64,000 nt of DNA from Selaginella moellendorffii (GCF_000143415.4 NW_003314282.1:759811-823810); one strand, 5' to 3'; shown: positions 11,815-23,945, numbered from the stretch's first letter. A program made the numbers and translations. Notes: generated from the sequence alone by a model not told the origin.

Positions 11815-13345
11815 ACAATGGAAGGGATCGCTGATGATCCTGGCGGCAAATTTGAAGAGCTTCAACTCGGGCAAGAAGCCTCCATCCATTTCCGGATAGT
11901 CGTTCACGGCCACAACCCTGTGCTGAAAAGATCACCACACGCTTAAGAAGAGAATATCTCATGTGTGCCTTTGTAGAAAACACCTGGTATCTCTTGAGAA
12001 AAGCTTGACGTTCTATAGCGGCACTTACATCCAACGGGGAGTGTCCGATCATCCTCTCAACCAAGTCTTGATTAAACAGAATTAAAGCTTTACCTCGTGG
12101 TTCACTAGAGCTTCCATTAAAAGGCTTCCATCTTCGATGTATATCGCCAGCTGGTATGCATCGTGATCCTTGAAAAGGAACTCTTTCACGGCTTTAAGTA
12201 TCCAGTTTTTTCTTTTCTTTTATTACCTGAACTCGGCCTGATTGAACTACACCTGACTCCAAAAACTACCTCTGTAGAACTGCCAGATACGTAAAGGGAG
12301 GGGCTGAAAAATGGACGGGGAAATGTGAAGATCATAAAACTTACTGCGAAGTTGTCTTCTACTCCTGGTTTCTTGATTGGATTGGAGGGAAAGCATACGA
12401 ATACGCGAATTTCCCAGGCCGACAGAAGTCTCCGAAGGTGTGCCAGACGAGGTCCGATGCTGTCCTGAAGTGAAGATAAAAAGAATTACGCATCGAGAGA
12501 AAACTTGGAAGGCCTTACTTTGTGTTTACTCGGTGTTCACTGTAGGAATATGAACCGCGAGAAAGATCTTCTATAGAAACAGGTGCTTGCCTTCCTGAAG
12601 ACAAAAAATGTATAGACAGAAAATCAAAATAAGCAAACACAATCACTGCGCAAAGCTAGACCTGTATATGGATTATCACGAACAGTCGAAGAAGGTTGCT
12701 GCTCATTCCAGGATTGGCTGCAGCGCCATTGTTTTCTTGGAGTTCGGGGCCAGGCAGCTTGTGTAAGCTGCTCTTCCAACGATGGTGGAGTAGTACCACG
12801 CGGGTGCCTGCAAATATCCTTAACTAGTACACGAAGAAGAAAACTTTACCTGTTTCCCTGAGGAGGTTTGTTTACTTGATGTACCACTCTCTGTCGAGCC
12901 TCGTCAAGCTCCTCCAAGAACAGTAACAATTTCCGGGACGAGAAGAAACATCCCCCTCCGAATGTAGACATTCCTTACGCATTGGGAGAAAAGAAAAATC
13001 AAGGCAAAGACTTGTAATACTTTGAGCTGTGGGGTAGGACGATACTCAATGCCAAAAACTCGTTGAGCATCATCGGTCATGGATAGCTTCAAGCATCGAC
13101 TTCCAATTCCTTCCTGGTAGTGATCCTTGAAAATGTCCACCGCTTCATCTACCTGTGTGCTATGCTCCCATCGATGAAAAGCTATAGAAACCTTCCACTT
13201 ACTTGTAGAACATAAGTGCATCGCCTGGACCTCTGGAGCGTCGGAGGAGCTGCGCGAAGCATTTCTCGGCGCGAGAATCTACCGGTAACTGAGACGCTCC
13301 GATCTGCTCGCGCAGGCAAGAAGAGAGCCACTGCGCCTTAGGCCG
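11815..13345 (-). pseudogene. RMI1: RMI1, decayed distal copy
   Basis: This second RMI1 copy retains the order of the proximal one: RCLKLSMTDDAQRVFG and EYRPTPQL near 13100-13030, RRGMFLLVPEIVTVLGG near 12965-12905, and the C-terminal MIGHSPLDVSAAI near 12050. It is dead: the start-codon region of exon 1 is deleted (around 13345), the end of the OB-fold exon is lost, the frame breaks after LGG, and later exons have internal deletions. It lacks the 8 bases present in exon 4 of the proximal copy, so at that point it keeps what looks like the ancestral frame. Confidence 0.8.
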
Positions 13346-13446
13346 CATGAGAAATCCCAAAACCCTACTAGGGTTCTAAACATCCCGCCATTTTGCGAGC
13401 TTGAAAGGTTCCAGGAATATGCTTGCCAAGCAGGGTCTAGGGTTTT

Positions 13447-16136
13447 ATGGCGCTTTGCCGCTTCTCTCGCGCACTCTCTTCTCTTCCAGATCGCGCATTG
13501 CGGCAATTCGCTCCTGCGGCGCCGAGGAGATCGTTCCCCAAGACGCGCCACGGCGTGACATGGGACGATCCCTACCACTGGCTGCGAAATTCCGAGGATC
13601 CGGCCGTCATCGCGTATCTCCAGGCTGAGAATCAGCACGCGCAGTCGACCATGGCTGGAACAAGGGAGCTCCAGCGCCAGATCCGCCAGGAAATGGCGAG
13701 CAGGATGGAGAAGGAGCTCGCGTCGCCTCCAGAGCGCTGGGGGGATTGGTGAGTTCTTCCTTGCTCGTTTTTATTTTTTTATTCTTTTTGCCTAGATGAG
13801 GAACTTAGAAACAATGTAGGTACTATTTCGTGCATATCCCGCAAGGGAAAGAGTTTCCCATCTACTCGAGACGAAGAGCCTGCCAAGGTGGAAGGCTGAA
13901 GGCTTTCTTTACAAGTTTTTTTGACAAGAACAGTGAAGTTATGATCGACATCAATGAGCTTGCTGCCGAGCATGGTAAAGTTTTGAGGATCTTTCTTTGT
14001 TTCTCTCTTCTTCCTAATTACACAAGTGTAGGCCATGCACAGCTTGGAGTTTTTAAGCTATCCAGAGACCACAAACTGTTAGCGTACACAATCGACTTGG
14101 GTGGCAATGAGATCTTCACATTGTTTATCAAAGACTTGGAGACTGATAGCCTCCTCCTGGAGCACAAAACCGATGGTGTAGTAAGTGTGGAGTGGTCTGA
14201 TACTGGAGACTATCTTTACTACACTTGTAGTGATGCAGCACATCGACCTCACAGGTTTCTATTTGAAGTTTCTTCTAGAATCATTTTTTCTCGATCTCGA
14301 CAGGGTTTTGTTGCGGAACTTGCGATCTAAAGATGATGACATTGCAATTTATCACGACGACAATCCAAAGAACTTTGTTGATGTTACAAGAACCAAAAAC
14401 TGGCAGTACGTTTTGATTAATGTCAACTCAAAGACGTCCTCTGAGGTAATTGCGTTTCACAAATGTGTTGCTCGAGCCTCTACAGGACAGGTTTTTCTGG
14501 TAGATCCGAAAACTTCAGCCACAACGTTGCGGAAAGTTGCAGATAGAGTTGATGGCATCCAGTATTTCGTGGAACACCATGAAGAGCACCTGTATATTCT
14601 TACCAATTTTTTGGGCGACAAGAAGCTAGCGTCGTTAGGAAACAACTATCGGCTTGTCCGCTGCAAGACAGATAGCTTGACCTCGAAGGCGTGGGAGGTA
14701 CGTCAATTCTCGTTTTTTTCACAGCAAAAAATGAAACACTTTAGGAGGTTGTCCCAGTCGACAGCGAAAATTGGATAGAAGATATGGATATTTTTGCGAA
14801 GCATTTGATCTTATACAGACGACAAAATGGTCTTCCCATTGTGCATGTTTTCAACCTGGATGTAAGCATATGGTAAAAGTTTTGGTCTCACTAAGCTCTT
14901 TCCTTTCAGAGCCTGAAAACTCCTCGGACTGTAAACCTTCCCTCCGGGATAACAGTTCTTACTCCTGGAGCAAACTGTGACTTCAATTCGTCTACTCTAC
15001 GGCTGTCGATATCTTCACTGGTGGTAAGCTCTCTTTCTTTCTTGCATTAGATGTTCGTTGTGGACAATTCTTTTTTCGTTTTTAGATGCCCGAAGCAACG
15101 TATGATGTCGATTTGACGACTGGAGAGGTGACACTATTGCAGCAAGTGAAAATTGTGGGAGTGGACACGGGCTCATATTGTATGAAGCATCTTGCTGCTA
15201 CATCTCATGACGGCGTTCGAGTGCCTTTGACAATTGTCTACTCAAACAAGTTCGAAAGGAAAGGTGAAAATTCCGCTTTGGTTACAGGCTATGGTGCCTA
15301 TGGCGAGCTGCTTGACATGAGCTTCTCGAGTGACCGGCTGAGCCTTCTCGATCGTGGCTGGGTGCTCGCATTCGCTCACGTCAGGTGAATTTTGCTTTTT
15401 GTTCCTTCCATGTCGTAACTGAGATTTGTGGAATCCAGGGGGAGTGGGACGTTAGGAAAGGCTTGGCACTCGGAAGGAAAGCTGCTGAAGAAGGAGAATT
15501 CGTTCAAAGACTTTATAGCTTGCATTCGTTACTTGGTGGAAAATCAGTATGCTTCTCGCAACAAGATTGCTGCTTTCGGTGAAAGCGCTGGTGGACTTTT
15601 GGTCGGGGCAGCCGTGAACTTGCAACCGGACCTCTTTCGAGCTATAATTTTGAAGGTATGGCGATCATTGAATTGTGTTTTCTTCAAGAGCTCTATCTGC
15701 ATGACAGGTTCCATTCCTTGACATCCTCAACACAATGTTAGACTCTTCGTTGAGTCTAACAGAGCACGAGTATGACGAATGGGGTGATCCATCATCGGAC
15801 AAGGCAGCGTTTGATTGCATCCGAAATTACTCTCCTTATGACAACATCAAGCCAGGCGTAAGGTATCCAGCCATGCTAGTAACCTCGTCGTTCCTTGACA
15901 CCCGGTATGTGTTTGAGAGCTCCTAAGTGCATTGATAAATTGTCGTTTCATACAGGGTTGGTTACTGGGAATCTGCTAAATGGATTGCAGCTCTTCGGCA
16001 TTCTTGTCAAGCAGAATGTTTAGTCTTTAAGACCAATATGAGTGGGGGTCACTTCGGAGATGGCGGACGCTACTCTCATCTCAAGGAGACTGCTTATGGC
16101 TTTGCATTCTTAATAAAAAACTTGGAGGCAATCTAA
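13447..16136 (+). CDS. Prolyl oligopeptidase, S9A (oligopeptidase B-like)
   Basis: Cytosolic or organellar serine peptidase that cleaves short peptides; oligopeptidase B types prefer basic residues (family knowledge). Eleven exons (13447-13748, 13820-13974, 14032-14254, 14304-14445, 14491-14697, 14745-14861, 14910-15023, 15086-15384, 15439-15655, 15708-15904, 15956-16136) sum to 2154 nt, encoding 717 aa, with consistent phases. The N-terminus has HGVTWDDPYHWLRN. The beta-propeller follows (YFVHIPQGKEFPIYSRR, LAYTIDLGGNE, VEWSDTGDYLYYT). The alpha/beta-hydrolase domain has YGAYGELLDMSFS, the nucleophile serine in AAFGESAGGLLVGAA, aspartate in SSFLDTRVGYWESAKW and histidine in MSGGHFGDGGRY. ATG 13447 was chosen because the other upstream ATG (13419) is in a different frame. 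The gene is divergent from the RMI1 pseudogene. Confidence 0.9.
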
Positions 16137-16256
16137 ATTCAGTTTGCTGACAGAAATTCTTGAAAATATAATTTTACTAAGAAACAGCAGCATCAATTTG
16201 AAATTACTTATTAGATTTTATTAGAAACTTGACATAATTTTAGCTACCTTGTCTTA

Positions 16257-16263
16257 TATAAAT
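16257..16263 (+). promoter_or_regulatory. TATA box of PEBP-like copy 1
   Basis: TATAAAT followed by CTCAAA, 48 bases before the ATG. The same motif and spacing recur in front of the other intact family members. Confidence 0.5.
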
Positions 16264-16304
16264 CTCAAAAGAATAGCCCAAGCAAAATATCATTTTTAAA
16301 GAAT

Positions 16305-16887
16305 ATGGCTGTATCAATTGCGTCTTGCTTTCTTCTTTGCTTTTTGTTTGCTCGTGTAGCTGTGGGTCTTCTTGTACAATATGGCTCCACCACTGTTGAA
16401 AATGGCAACTTCATCTCCTTGATCAACACTAACTCAGCTCCCACTGTTGACATTCAAGGATTTCGCGGGAATGGCAGTGTTAGCCTGTTTTCGGTGGTGA
16501 TGGCGGATCAAAAGGCACTCTCAGCCCCAAACAAAACTTATCCTTACATCAACTTTTGGATTGCAAACATTCCAGCAGGCACCTCTGGTAAGTTCTCTTT
16601 TTTTTATCTTTAATTGATAGATTGGATTTGTGGTTCTGTTTGTAGGAGCTGTAAAGAGTAACATTCTTGAGCCTTATGTATCTCCTTCCAACACTGGCAA
16701 GAACATCCCATACCCAAATCCATTCAACGCTAAAAACCACACATATGATTTTGTGCTCGTTCCACAGAGGAATCCCTTGGTGAAGCCCATGAGTAGTCGC
16801 ATTGTTCTCTCACTGCCCGATATCATCCAACAGTACCACTGTGGGAGTCCCCTCCAGACAGTCTCCTTCACCACCTCGCTCAACTAA
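16305..16887 (+). CDS. Secreted PEBP-like protein, copy 1
   Basis: Two exons (16305-16587, 16646-16887) encode 174 aa. A hydrophobic signal peptide (residues 1-21) is followed by a compact domain that aligns, block by block, with phosphatidylethanolamine-binding proteins: LFSVVMADQKAL (family: metal/ligand DPDxP strand), YPYINFWIANIPAG (family: HW..xxIP), EPYVSPS, HTYDFVLVPQ (family: HRYVFxxxxQ) and a C-terminal helix ending HCGSPLQTVSF. The fold assignment is mine from this pattern. It is the most diverged intact copy of the array and the only one with no LTP gene or pseudogene in front; it directly follows the oligopeptidase. Like all copies it has one intron after the IPAG codons. Confidence 0.8.
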
Positions 16888-17358
16888 ATAATTAAAATTT
16901 GCTATTGATTATCAGCTACTTGGCATTAATAAAAGTGGATCTTGTGTCCTACAAGAGAGATTTTTTTCTCCTTACACAAGGAAAACGTGGTTTTAAACAT
17001 TAGCATTTGTGATTGATCTCAAATGCTATTTTTTGTCCTTACACAAGAAAACGGGATGGACCATCTTGTCTTCTACAATACATAAAAAAAAAAAGAATGT
17101 TAGTGTGCTAAAAAGAAGTGTGTGAGGTCCTGACCACCTTTTTAATTAACGTACGATACATGAAAGTTTCCTCTGTACATAAGTCTAACGAAAAGCCTGG
17201 CTTTCGGAACGCGATAGTTTTTTGTCGCTTGGCTTCAATAATTTGCACAACCAGTCCTGAAACATTCAGTAGCCAAATGAATCAGTGCATATAAAATGGA
17301 TGCTTACGTTAATTACTCGCGACTACCACCACCATATAGCTTCTTCTCAAACATGGTT
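16888..17358. other. Intergenic
   Basis: A repeated phrase of the form 'ccttacacaag(g)aaaac' occurs at about 16970 and 17038. Otherwise I see nothing between the PEBP-like gene and the stop codon of the coiled-coil gene. Confidence 0.3.
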
Positions 17359-18834
17359 TCATATGGTAAACTGCCCCTTGGACGCCGCGGAAGTAGCAAA
17401 CAACCAGCTGCTTACTGCCTCGGCACTTGCATTGCCTCGCCCGTGATGGCTGTCTTCGCAACTGATCGAGAAACGAGCGTGCTTCGCCTGGGAGCTCGAG
17501 CGATGCCCAATGATCATATGCTCCACATTCTCGAGCTCCGATCGGCTGAATCCATACTCCATGATGCAGTCGCTCTCGTGAAGATCGGCCGTGGAGTGCG
17601 AGTGCTTTGCTCTGTTCGCTTGCTTAGCCTCGGTGAGCTTCCGTGTGGCCTTTGCCAGCCGCTCGTTCGCCTCCTCGAGCCTCTGCGAGTGGAGCTCGTC
17701 GGAAGCTCTGAACTGGTCTTGGAGATCCGTGACTTGCTGGAGCAGCACGTCTCGCTGGTGGCACACGGAGCGGTAGTCCTGCTGGAGCTGCGCGTACCTC
17801 GCGCTGAGCTGATCGAAGTCGAGAGAACGCTCCGGGGTCTCGAGCTGGGCCACCGCTTGCTGGGCTTGCCACAGGGACGAGATGAGCGCTTCCTTTTGCT
17901 GGATCACGGTCTGCTTCATCTGCTTCAAGATCCCGTCCACGGCGCTCAAAACCTGCTTCTGCTGCATCGAGCAGAAGGTGAGAGCTCCGCCTCTGGAGCC
18001 GCCGGACGATTCACCGAAGACAAACTTGGAAGAAGGCAGCGACGACGACGAAGAACAAGGCCTGATGGCCACCTCTCGAAGCTCGTCACCTTGACGTAGC
18101 GTTTCCACGATCAAATCCTCGTCCGGAGTCCCATCCCGCTCGTTGGACCTGTCCTCCCACGACAATCTCTTCCTCTTTCCCGACTGCTCGCCGGTGGTGG
18201 CGAAGCGCATCGTCGGCTGCAAATCCACCCCTGGAAGATCGAAGTGGTGCTGGAGAACCATGCTCAGGTAGTGAGCGGTGGTGACCGGCTTGCCTTCCTT
18301 AAGCTCCTTGTGCATCTTGAGCACCACGAACTGTGCCCAGTTGAAGATCTTCTTGGTGGAGCGAGTGGCACAGGCCGGATAGGCGGTGGCTCCACTCACC
18401 CTTTGATTGTTGAGACGAAGCCCAATCCTCTTCACCAAGAACTCGAGGTAGACGCGCATGACGTGCTCTTTCACCTCGCACAGCTTCCAGCCACTGGCCT
18501 GGCTATGGCCTTTCTCGCTGAAGTACTTCTGGATCTCGGGGCCATGGAGCTGGGAGTTATACTCGGTGGGGATCTCTTCCAGATCGGAGCCGTAAGGGAG
18601 GCACAGCGCCTCGCCGACGCTCTTGTCGCTCAGCTCCATGCTGCCAAGCTCCGGGACGTGGATCGTCTTGGACTCGGAGTCATACCCTTGCGTCGCCTTG
18701 CGGACGAGCTCCACATCCATGGCCTTGAGCTTGAGCTTGATGAAATCCACCAGGCCTGTCTCCTCGATCCACGCCGCCTGGGGCGTGAAGAGATCGTCCC
18801 ACATTTGGGGCTTGAGGAAGCGCCATGGCTCCAT
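17359..18834 (-). CDS. Coiled-coil protein of unknown function
   Basis: A single open frame, 491 aa from the ATG at 18834 (the frame itself is open from 18993, but MEPWRFLKP looks like the true start). The N-terminal 220 residues are globular and unrecognised (MWDDLFTPQAAWIEETG, RSTKKIFNWAQFVVLKMHK, TTAHYLSMVLQHHFDLPG). A basic KRKRLSW stretch and acidic/serine-rich linker follow. The C-terminal third is heptad-rich coiled coil (QQKEALISSLWQAQQAVAQL, YAQLQQDYRSVCHQRDVLLQ). The N-terminal part is reminiscent of plant transposon-derived proteins, but I would not name a family. Pieces of the coiled-coil region recur as relics at 28.2-28.6, 31.9-32.2, 43.8-44.3 and 49.3-49.5 kb. High GC codon use suggests an expressed gene. 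Confidence 0.6.
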   Translation of the reverse strand: MEPWRFLKPQMWDDLFTPQAAWIEETGLVDFIKLKLKAMDVELVRKATQGYDSESKTIHVPELGSMELSDKSVGEALCLPYGSDLEEIPTEYNSQLHGPEIQKYFSEKGHSQASGWKLCEVKEHVMRVYLEFLVKRIGLRLNNQRVSGATAYPACATRSTKKIFNWAQFVVLKMHKELKEGKPVTTAHYLSMVLQHHFDLPGVDLQPTMRFATTGEQSGKRKRLSWEDRSNERDGTPDEDLIVETLRQGDELREVAIRPCSSSSSLPSSKFVFGESSGGSRGGALTFCSMQQKQVLSAVDGILKQMKQTVIQQKEALISSLWQAQQAVAQLETPERSLDFDQLSARYAQLQQDYRSVCHQRDVLLQQVTDLQDQFRASDELHSQRLEEANERLAKATRKLTEAKQANRAKHSHSTADLHESDCIMEYGFSRSELENVEHMIIGHRSSSQAKHARFSISCEDSHHGRGNASAEAVSSWLFATSAASKGQFTI

Positions 18835-19139
18835 GGCGGGAGGACACCCCGTGGAGTGGAGAACCCTACCTCCGCATTGTGAAAATGCCGCAGCGGAGCT
18901 CCAGATCTCCTTGCCTGGCGCGGCGATTCGCGGATTAGCACCGCATTGGAGGAGATTGGTGGATGGGCGAGAGCTCGCCTCGCAGCTCCACAAACGTGGG
19001 AGGAGAGAGAAGAAGAATTAACCTAAAATTTCTGTTCCCGCGTAACAAGATAAAAAGCATATACCTTTACCGTCTGCCCTAAAGTAGTCCACGGACCTTG
19101 CCGGTTTAGCAAGACGCCAAAGAGGATCGGTGACCGAGG

Positions 19140-22100
19140 ATGGATTGTCCTCGCACGCCTCTCCTTGGATCAAGCTCCATTTCCAATGATCATGGTTCGT
19201 CTTGGAAAGATTCGCTCTTCTTCTCGTGGCTCAATCCTCTGCTTGCCATCGGCGCCAAGAAGCCACTCCAGCGATGCGATGTTCCAGCGCTGCGCGACCA
19301 GGATGACACCGCCGAGAGAACACACGCGGGATTGATCCAAGCGCTATCCAAGGTAGGAGACGATCACACCCCCTCGAGCCTCTTCTGGGCGATCGCGCGA
19401 TGCCACTGGCGGGAGATCTGGCGCACAGGAGCGCTGGCACTGGTGAAAACCATCGCCATCTCTTGTAACCCACTGTTCCTCCGCTACTTCACGAGCTTCG
19501 TTGCTGCTAGCAATGGTGGCGGTGGCTTGCCGGCGAGAACAAGAGGCTATCTTCTCGTGGCCGCCCTCTTCTCCGCTAAGATCCTCGAATGTCTGTCACA
19601 GCGACACTGGTTCTTTGGCGCTCGCCGCCTGGGCCTTCGCCTTCGATCGTCGATCGTCGCCGCCATCTACGCCAAGGAGCTCAAGCTCTCGCATCAATCC
19701 CGCCAACGCCATGCCAGCGGCGAGATCGTCAGCTACATCTCTGTGGATGCCTATCGCCTGGGAGAGTTTTTCTGGTGGTCTCACCAGCTCTGGACGGTTC
19801 CACTCCAGATCTCCATCGCTCTCGCCATCTTGGTCTCCACTGTTGGCCTGGCAACGCTCTCGGGGCTGCTCGTCATCCTCATCACCGCCGCCATCCAAGC
19901 TCCACTCGCGAAGATCCAGCAGCGAAACCAGTATAACTTGATGGTTGCCCAGGATCAGCGATTGCGAGTGAGCAGCTCCATTCTCTCCAGCATGAAGATC
20001 ATCAAGCTCCAGGCCTGGGAGAGATACTTCCAGCAACTTATCGAAAGCTTTCGTGCTCGAGAGTATGCGTGGCTCTATGGAGTGAAGCAAATCTGGGCTG
20101 CCGGGAGCGTCATGTTTTGGATGTCTCCGGTCGTCACCGCCTCGGTGGTCTTCGCGACTTGCATCCCTCTCTCGATCAAGCTCGATGCCACGCTCGTGTT
20201 CACAGTGCTCGCCACGTTTCGGGTGATTCAAGAGCCCGTGAGAAATCTTCCCGACGTTCTTACCGCGATGATCCAAGCTCGGGTGTCGCTCGAGAGGCTC
20301 TCCAAGTTCTTCCAGGACGCGGAGCTGCAAGAGGACGCAGTGGAGAGGGATTTTTTCTCGCGGCAACACGACGTGATCTCTATTGACTCGGCCACCTTCG
20401 CCTGGGAAGAAACTGGAAAGTTCTCTTTGGCGGATTTGAGCTTGAAAATCACGAGAGGAGAGCTCATCGCAGTTTGTGGTGCTGTTGGATCTGGAAAATC
20501 TACACTCTTGCATTCGATTCTTGGGGAAGTTCCAAGATTTTCTGGCAAGGTACTTATCTCGTTTTGCTTTTCGACAAGATAACGCTTGTAAACCATCACT
20601 TTGTAGGCCAAAGTTTGTGGAAGCATAGGTTACGTCTCGCAGACCGCTTGGATCCGGAGTGGTAGCGTTCGAGAGAACATTTTATTCGGGGAGGCCATGG
20701 ACAAAACTTTCTACGAGCGAGTGATCAAGGCTTGTGCTCTCGAGGAAGATCTCGCAGGCTTCTCTCACGGGGATTTAACCGAGATTGGTGAGCGAGGACT
20801 CAACTTGAGCGGGGGGCAGAAGCAAAGGCTCCAACTCGCGAGAGCTTTGTACGCGAATGCGGAGATTTATCTTTTGGACGATCCTTTTAGCGCTGTTGAT
20901 GCTCAAACTGCTGCTACGTTGTTCCAGGCAAGTCTAGTTTCTTTTTAGCCTCTCTTTGATATCTTTGACAGGCATGTATACTCCAACAACTGAGGAACAA
21001 AACAGTGATATTGGTTACTCACCAAGTGGAGTTTCTTTCATCAGTGGACAAGATCCTGGTATGTTTTGCCGTCAACTTCTCTGACAATCGATTATCAATT
21101 CTTTTTCTACGATTCAGGTGATGGAGTCTGGACGCATTGTCCAGTCCGGGAGCTACCAAGAACTTCTCATCAGCTCCGGGAATATTTTTTCGAGGCTCGT
21201 GAACGCTCACGAGGACTCTTTTATCTTCCAAGTTCATCACACCAACAACGAAAGCCATCGCCACGAAACCTATCAAAGACAGCTCTCGAAGTCGAGCGAG
21301 AACAAAACTTCTTACCAACAATTGATCCAGGACGAAGAGATCGCAGCAGGGAACCTGGGACTAAAACCATACCTCGACTACATCGACGGAAGTGGTAGTC
21401 GATCTTTGCTGGGATTAGTGCTCGTTTTCCAAGCTCTCTTCGTTTTTGGAGTGCTTTCGAGCAACTATTGGCTGGCCACACAAGTTGCGAATCCCAACAC
21501 GAGCGTCCAAACTTTGATCGGGGTTTTCACAGCGATCTCCTTCGCCAGCACTGGACTTGTCTATGCCAGAGCTCGATTCCTTGTTAGCATCGGCTTGCGA
21601 GCTTCTCGGGCCTTCTTCTCGGGTCTTATAAACTCGCTCTTTCGTGCACCCATGGCGATGTTTGATTCAACTCCACTCGGGAGGATTCTCAGCAGAGTAC
21701 GCTTCCTTTTCTTCCTTTCTTTTTACTCAGTGTTCATTGTTTCCAGGCTTCGTCGGATATGAGCATTTTGGACGTAGAAGTGCAAAGCTACTTCAATTTT
21801 TCCTTATCGGGATTGTCCGAAATGGTCGGAATGGTGGTGATTATCACGCTCGTCACCTGGCAAATCCTCTTTGTAGCCATTCCAACCTTCGCTATTCTTT
21901 GGAGAATCCAGGTTCGTTTTTCCTTCGTTTTCATATGATCACCTCTTTGATCTTACAGAGGTACTACTTAAAAACTGCTCGTGAACTCGTCCGGATCAAC
22001 GGGACGACGAAAGCACCGGTTCTAAACCACACTGGAGAAACTGTGAATGGCGCCGTCCCGATTCGAGCGTTTAGAAAACAAAGCATGTTTACGCAAGAAA

Positions 22101-23453
22101 ACATGAAACTCGTCAACTCGGATGCCTCGGTTTCTTTGCACACTTACGCCGGATACGAGTGGCTTTCCCTTCGAGTGGAGTTTCTTGGAATGATCGTGCT
22201 TTTAACTGCGGCTTTGCTCGTGGTGATCTTTCGAGATCAACTCTCCTCCGGTATGATAGAAAAAGACTTATTTTTTCAAGGTTTCCTTCTGTTTTGTGTA
22301 TGTTCTTTGTCAGGTTTTGCTGGTCTCTCTCTCACCTATGCGTTTGCTCTAAATGGCTGCCAAGTTTTCTTGATCCAATCCGTAAGTTACTTATCGGGCT
22401 ACATTGTTGCTGTGGAGAGAATAAGCCAGTATATGAAGTTGCCAGAGGAAGCTCCTTTGGTTATCGAATCAAACCGACCACCAGCGGCGTGGCCTGCGCA
22501 TGGAGAAGTTGAGCTCCAAAATTTACAAGTAAGAAAAGATAAACCCATCATGATCATGCTAACGTGTTTTTCCTATAGATTCGATACAGAACCAACAGTC
22601 CTTTGGTGCTCAAAGGAATCTCATGTATGTTTCCCGGAGGCAAGAAAGTTGGACTTGTTGGACGAACTGGAAGTGGCAAGACGACGTTGATCAGTGCCTT
22701 GTTTCGCTTGGTTGAGCCCGACGGTGGTCGGATCCTTATCGATCGCATTGATATCACAACCATCGGACTGTTTGATCTGAGAACCCGGATTGGAGTCATT
22801 CCTCAAGAAGCTTTCTTGTTTCGAGGAACTGTACGCTCGAACTTGGATCCACTGCAGCAGTTCTCGGACGAGCAAATCTGGCAAGTAAGTCCGGTTGATC
22901 GAGTTTTTTTTTTTTTTCGCTTAGAACTCTCACAATTATCACAGAGCTTGCGAAAGTGTCAGCTTTTGAAAGCTGTGAAGGAAACCCCAAAGCAGCTTGA
23001 CTCACTCGGTATGAACACTTCTCCTCCTCTTTTTTTGGTCTCTTACTTGAGTGGTGGGATTTTCAAGTGAGCGATGATGGCGAGAACTGGAGCGCTGGGC
23101 AGAGGCAGCTCTTTTGCCTGGCTCGGGTTTTGCTCAAACGGAGCAAAGTTCTCGTCCTCGACGAAGCTACTGCATCGATCGATTCCACCACCGACGCTGT
23201 TCTCCAGAAAGTTATAAGGGACGAGTTTAGCGACTGCACAGTGATCACGGTTGCTCATCGAATTTCCACTGTTATAGACAGTGATCTCATTCTCGGCCTC
23301 AAAAATGGTAAGTCGGGGAAGCAAGCATCTTTTTTCTTATCTTTTTTTGCAGGATACATGGTTGAGTGTGATTCTCCTCAAGCTCTGCTTGACAACCAAA
23401 ACTCTCTCTTTGCAAAGCTGGTGGCGGAATACTGGTCAAGTTGTGATAAGTGA
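19140..23453 (+). CDS. ABCC (MRP-type) ABC transporter
   Basis: Full ABC transporter of subfamily C, which in plants moves glutathione conjugates, folates, phytate and similar anions, often at the tonoplast (family knowledge). Exon 1 (19140-20549) carries the linker and first membrane domain and NBD1 Walker [21 protein letters not shown]1 continues with [21 protein letters not shown] (Q-loop region), signature [15 protein letters not shown] and Walker [13 protein letters not shown]. Later exons encode the second membrane domain ([31 protein letters not shown]) and NBD2: Walker [20 protein letters not shown], signature [16 protein letters not shown], Walker [13 protein letters not shown] and the H-loop TVAHRIST. 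The protein starts [10 protein letters not shown] with no TMD0. Nine or more short introns can be placed; every junction I checked keeps frame, ending at 23453. LTP and PEBP-like pseudogenes follow. Confidence 0.92.
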
Positions 23454-23658
23454 ATTGCAATATTTTAGCGCCAAAGGTAATATCACTTAGTCACCAACTT
23501 TTAGCACCACCTTTCTAATATAGTATGAGTTTGATTTTTAAAAGTCTATTACTTTGATCAGCTCAATTTGTCAAACAAACTACATGTTTTTACTTGTTAG
23601 CTAAGAAATATTCGAAGCTAGAAAGGCTTCCTTGCTGCTACCTGTGGAGTTGCCCCTA

Positions 23659-23945
23659 ATGGATTCTAGAGCACAAACTCCTCAGCTTGGTCACAATTGA
23701 CCATTTCCCTAATTGCGGGAATTCTCAGTGCGATCAAGCTCATCACCTCAAAGAGTGCGTTCCCTGTGTAGCATCTGGCACTGTTCTTGAGCATCCAGAC
23801 ATGAACTGCTGCCAAGCGGTGACAATTGTTTGTGTTCTCTCATTGTTTCTTCTACTGGTGTTCTTGCAAAAGAAACGATGAAGAGATATGTTGAGTCATG
23901 TCAACTTAAGCTCCCAGAGGATTATCAATGTAAGTTCTATGATCA
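23659..23945 (+). pseudogene. LTP-like pseudogene (type 1)
   Basis: The start MDS is kept, but a deletion shifts the frame to a stop after 13 codons. In the next frame the body is readable: HFPNCGNSQCDQAHHLKECV, then VEH-like GTVLEHPDMNCCQAV, where a further break removes the C-L-C motif. It is paired with the decayed PEBP-like copy downstream and is the left-most LTP of the array. Confidence 0.75.

Noticed and set aside
14440-14490. Extra coding sequence reading IAFHKCVARASTGQ within the oligopeptidase
   Set aside because: The frame stays open through it, but a GTAATT donor and GACAG acceptor remove it and restore the family sequence SSEVFLVDPKT, and only then do the exons sum to an integral frame with the expected motif order.
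18244-18882. 212-codon plus-strand frame opposite the coiled-coil gene
   Set aside because: Antisense shadow of a GC-rich coding exon; the minus-strand frame is longer, has coiled-coil heptads and relics elsewhere in the same sense.
19596-20513. 305-codon minus-strand frame opposite the ABCC transporter exon 1
   Set aside because: The plus strand carries unambiguous ABC motifs across the same bases; the antisense frame has no recognisable feature.
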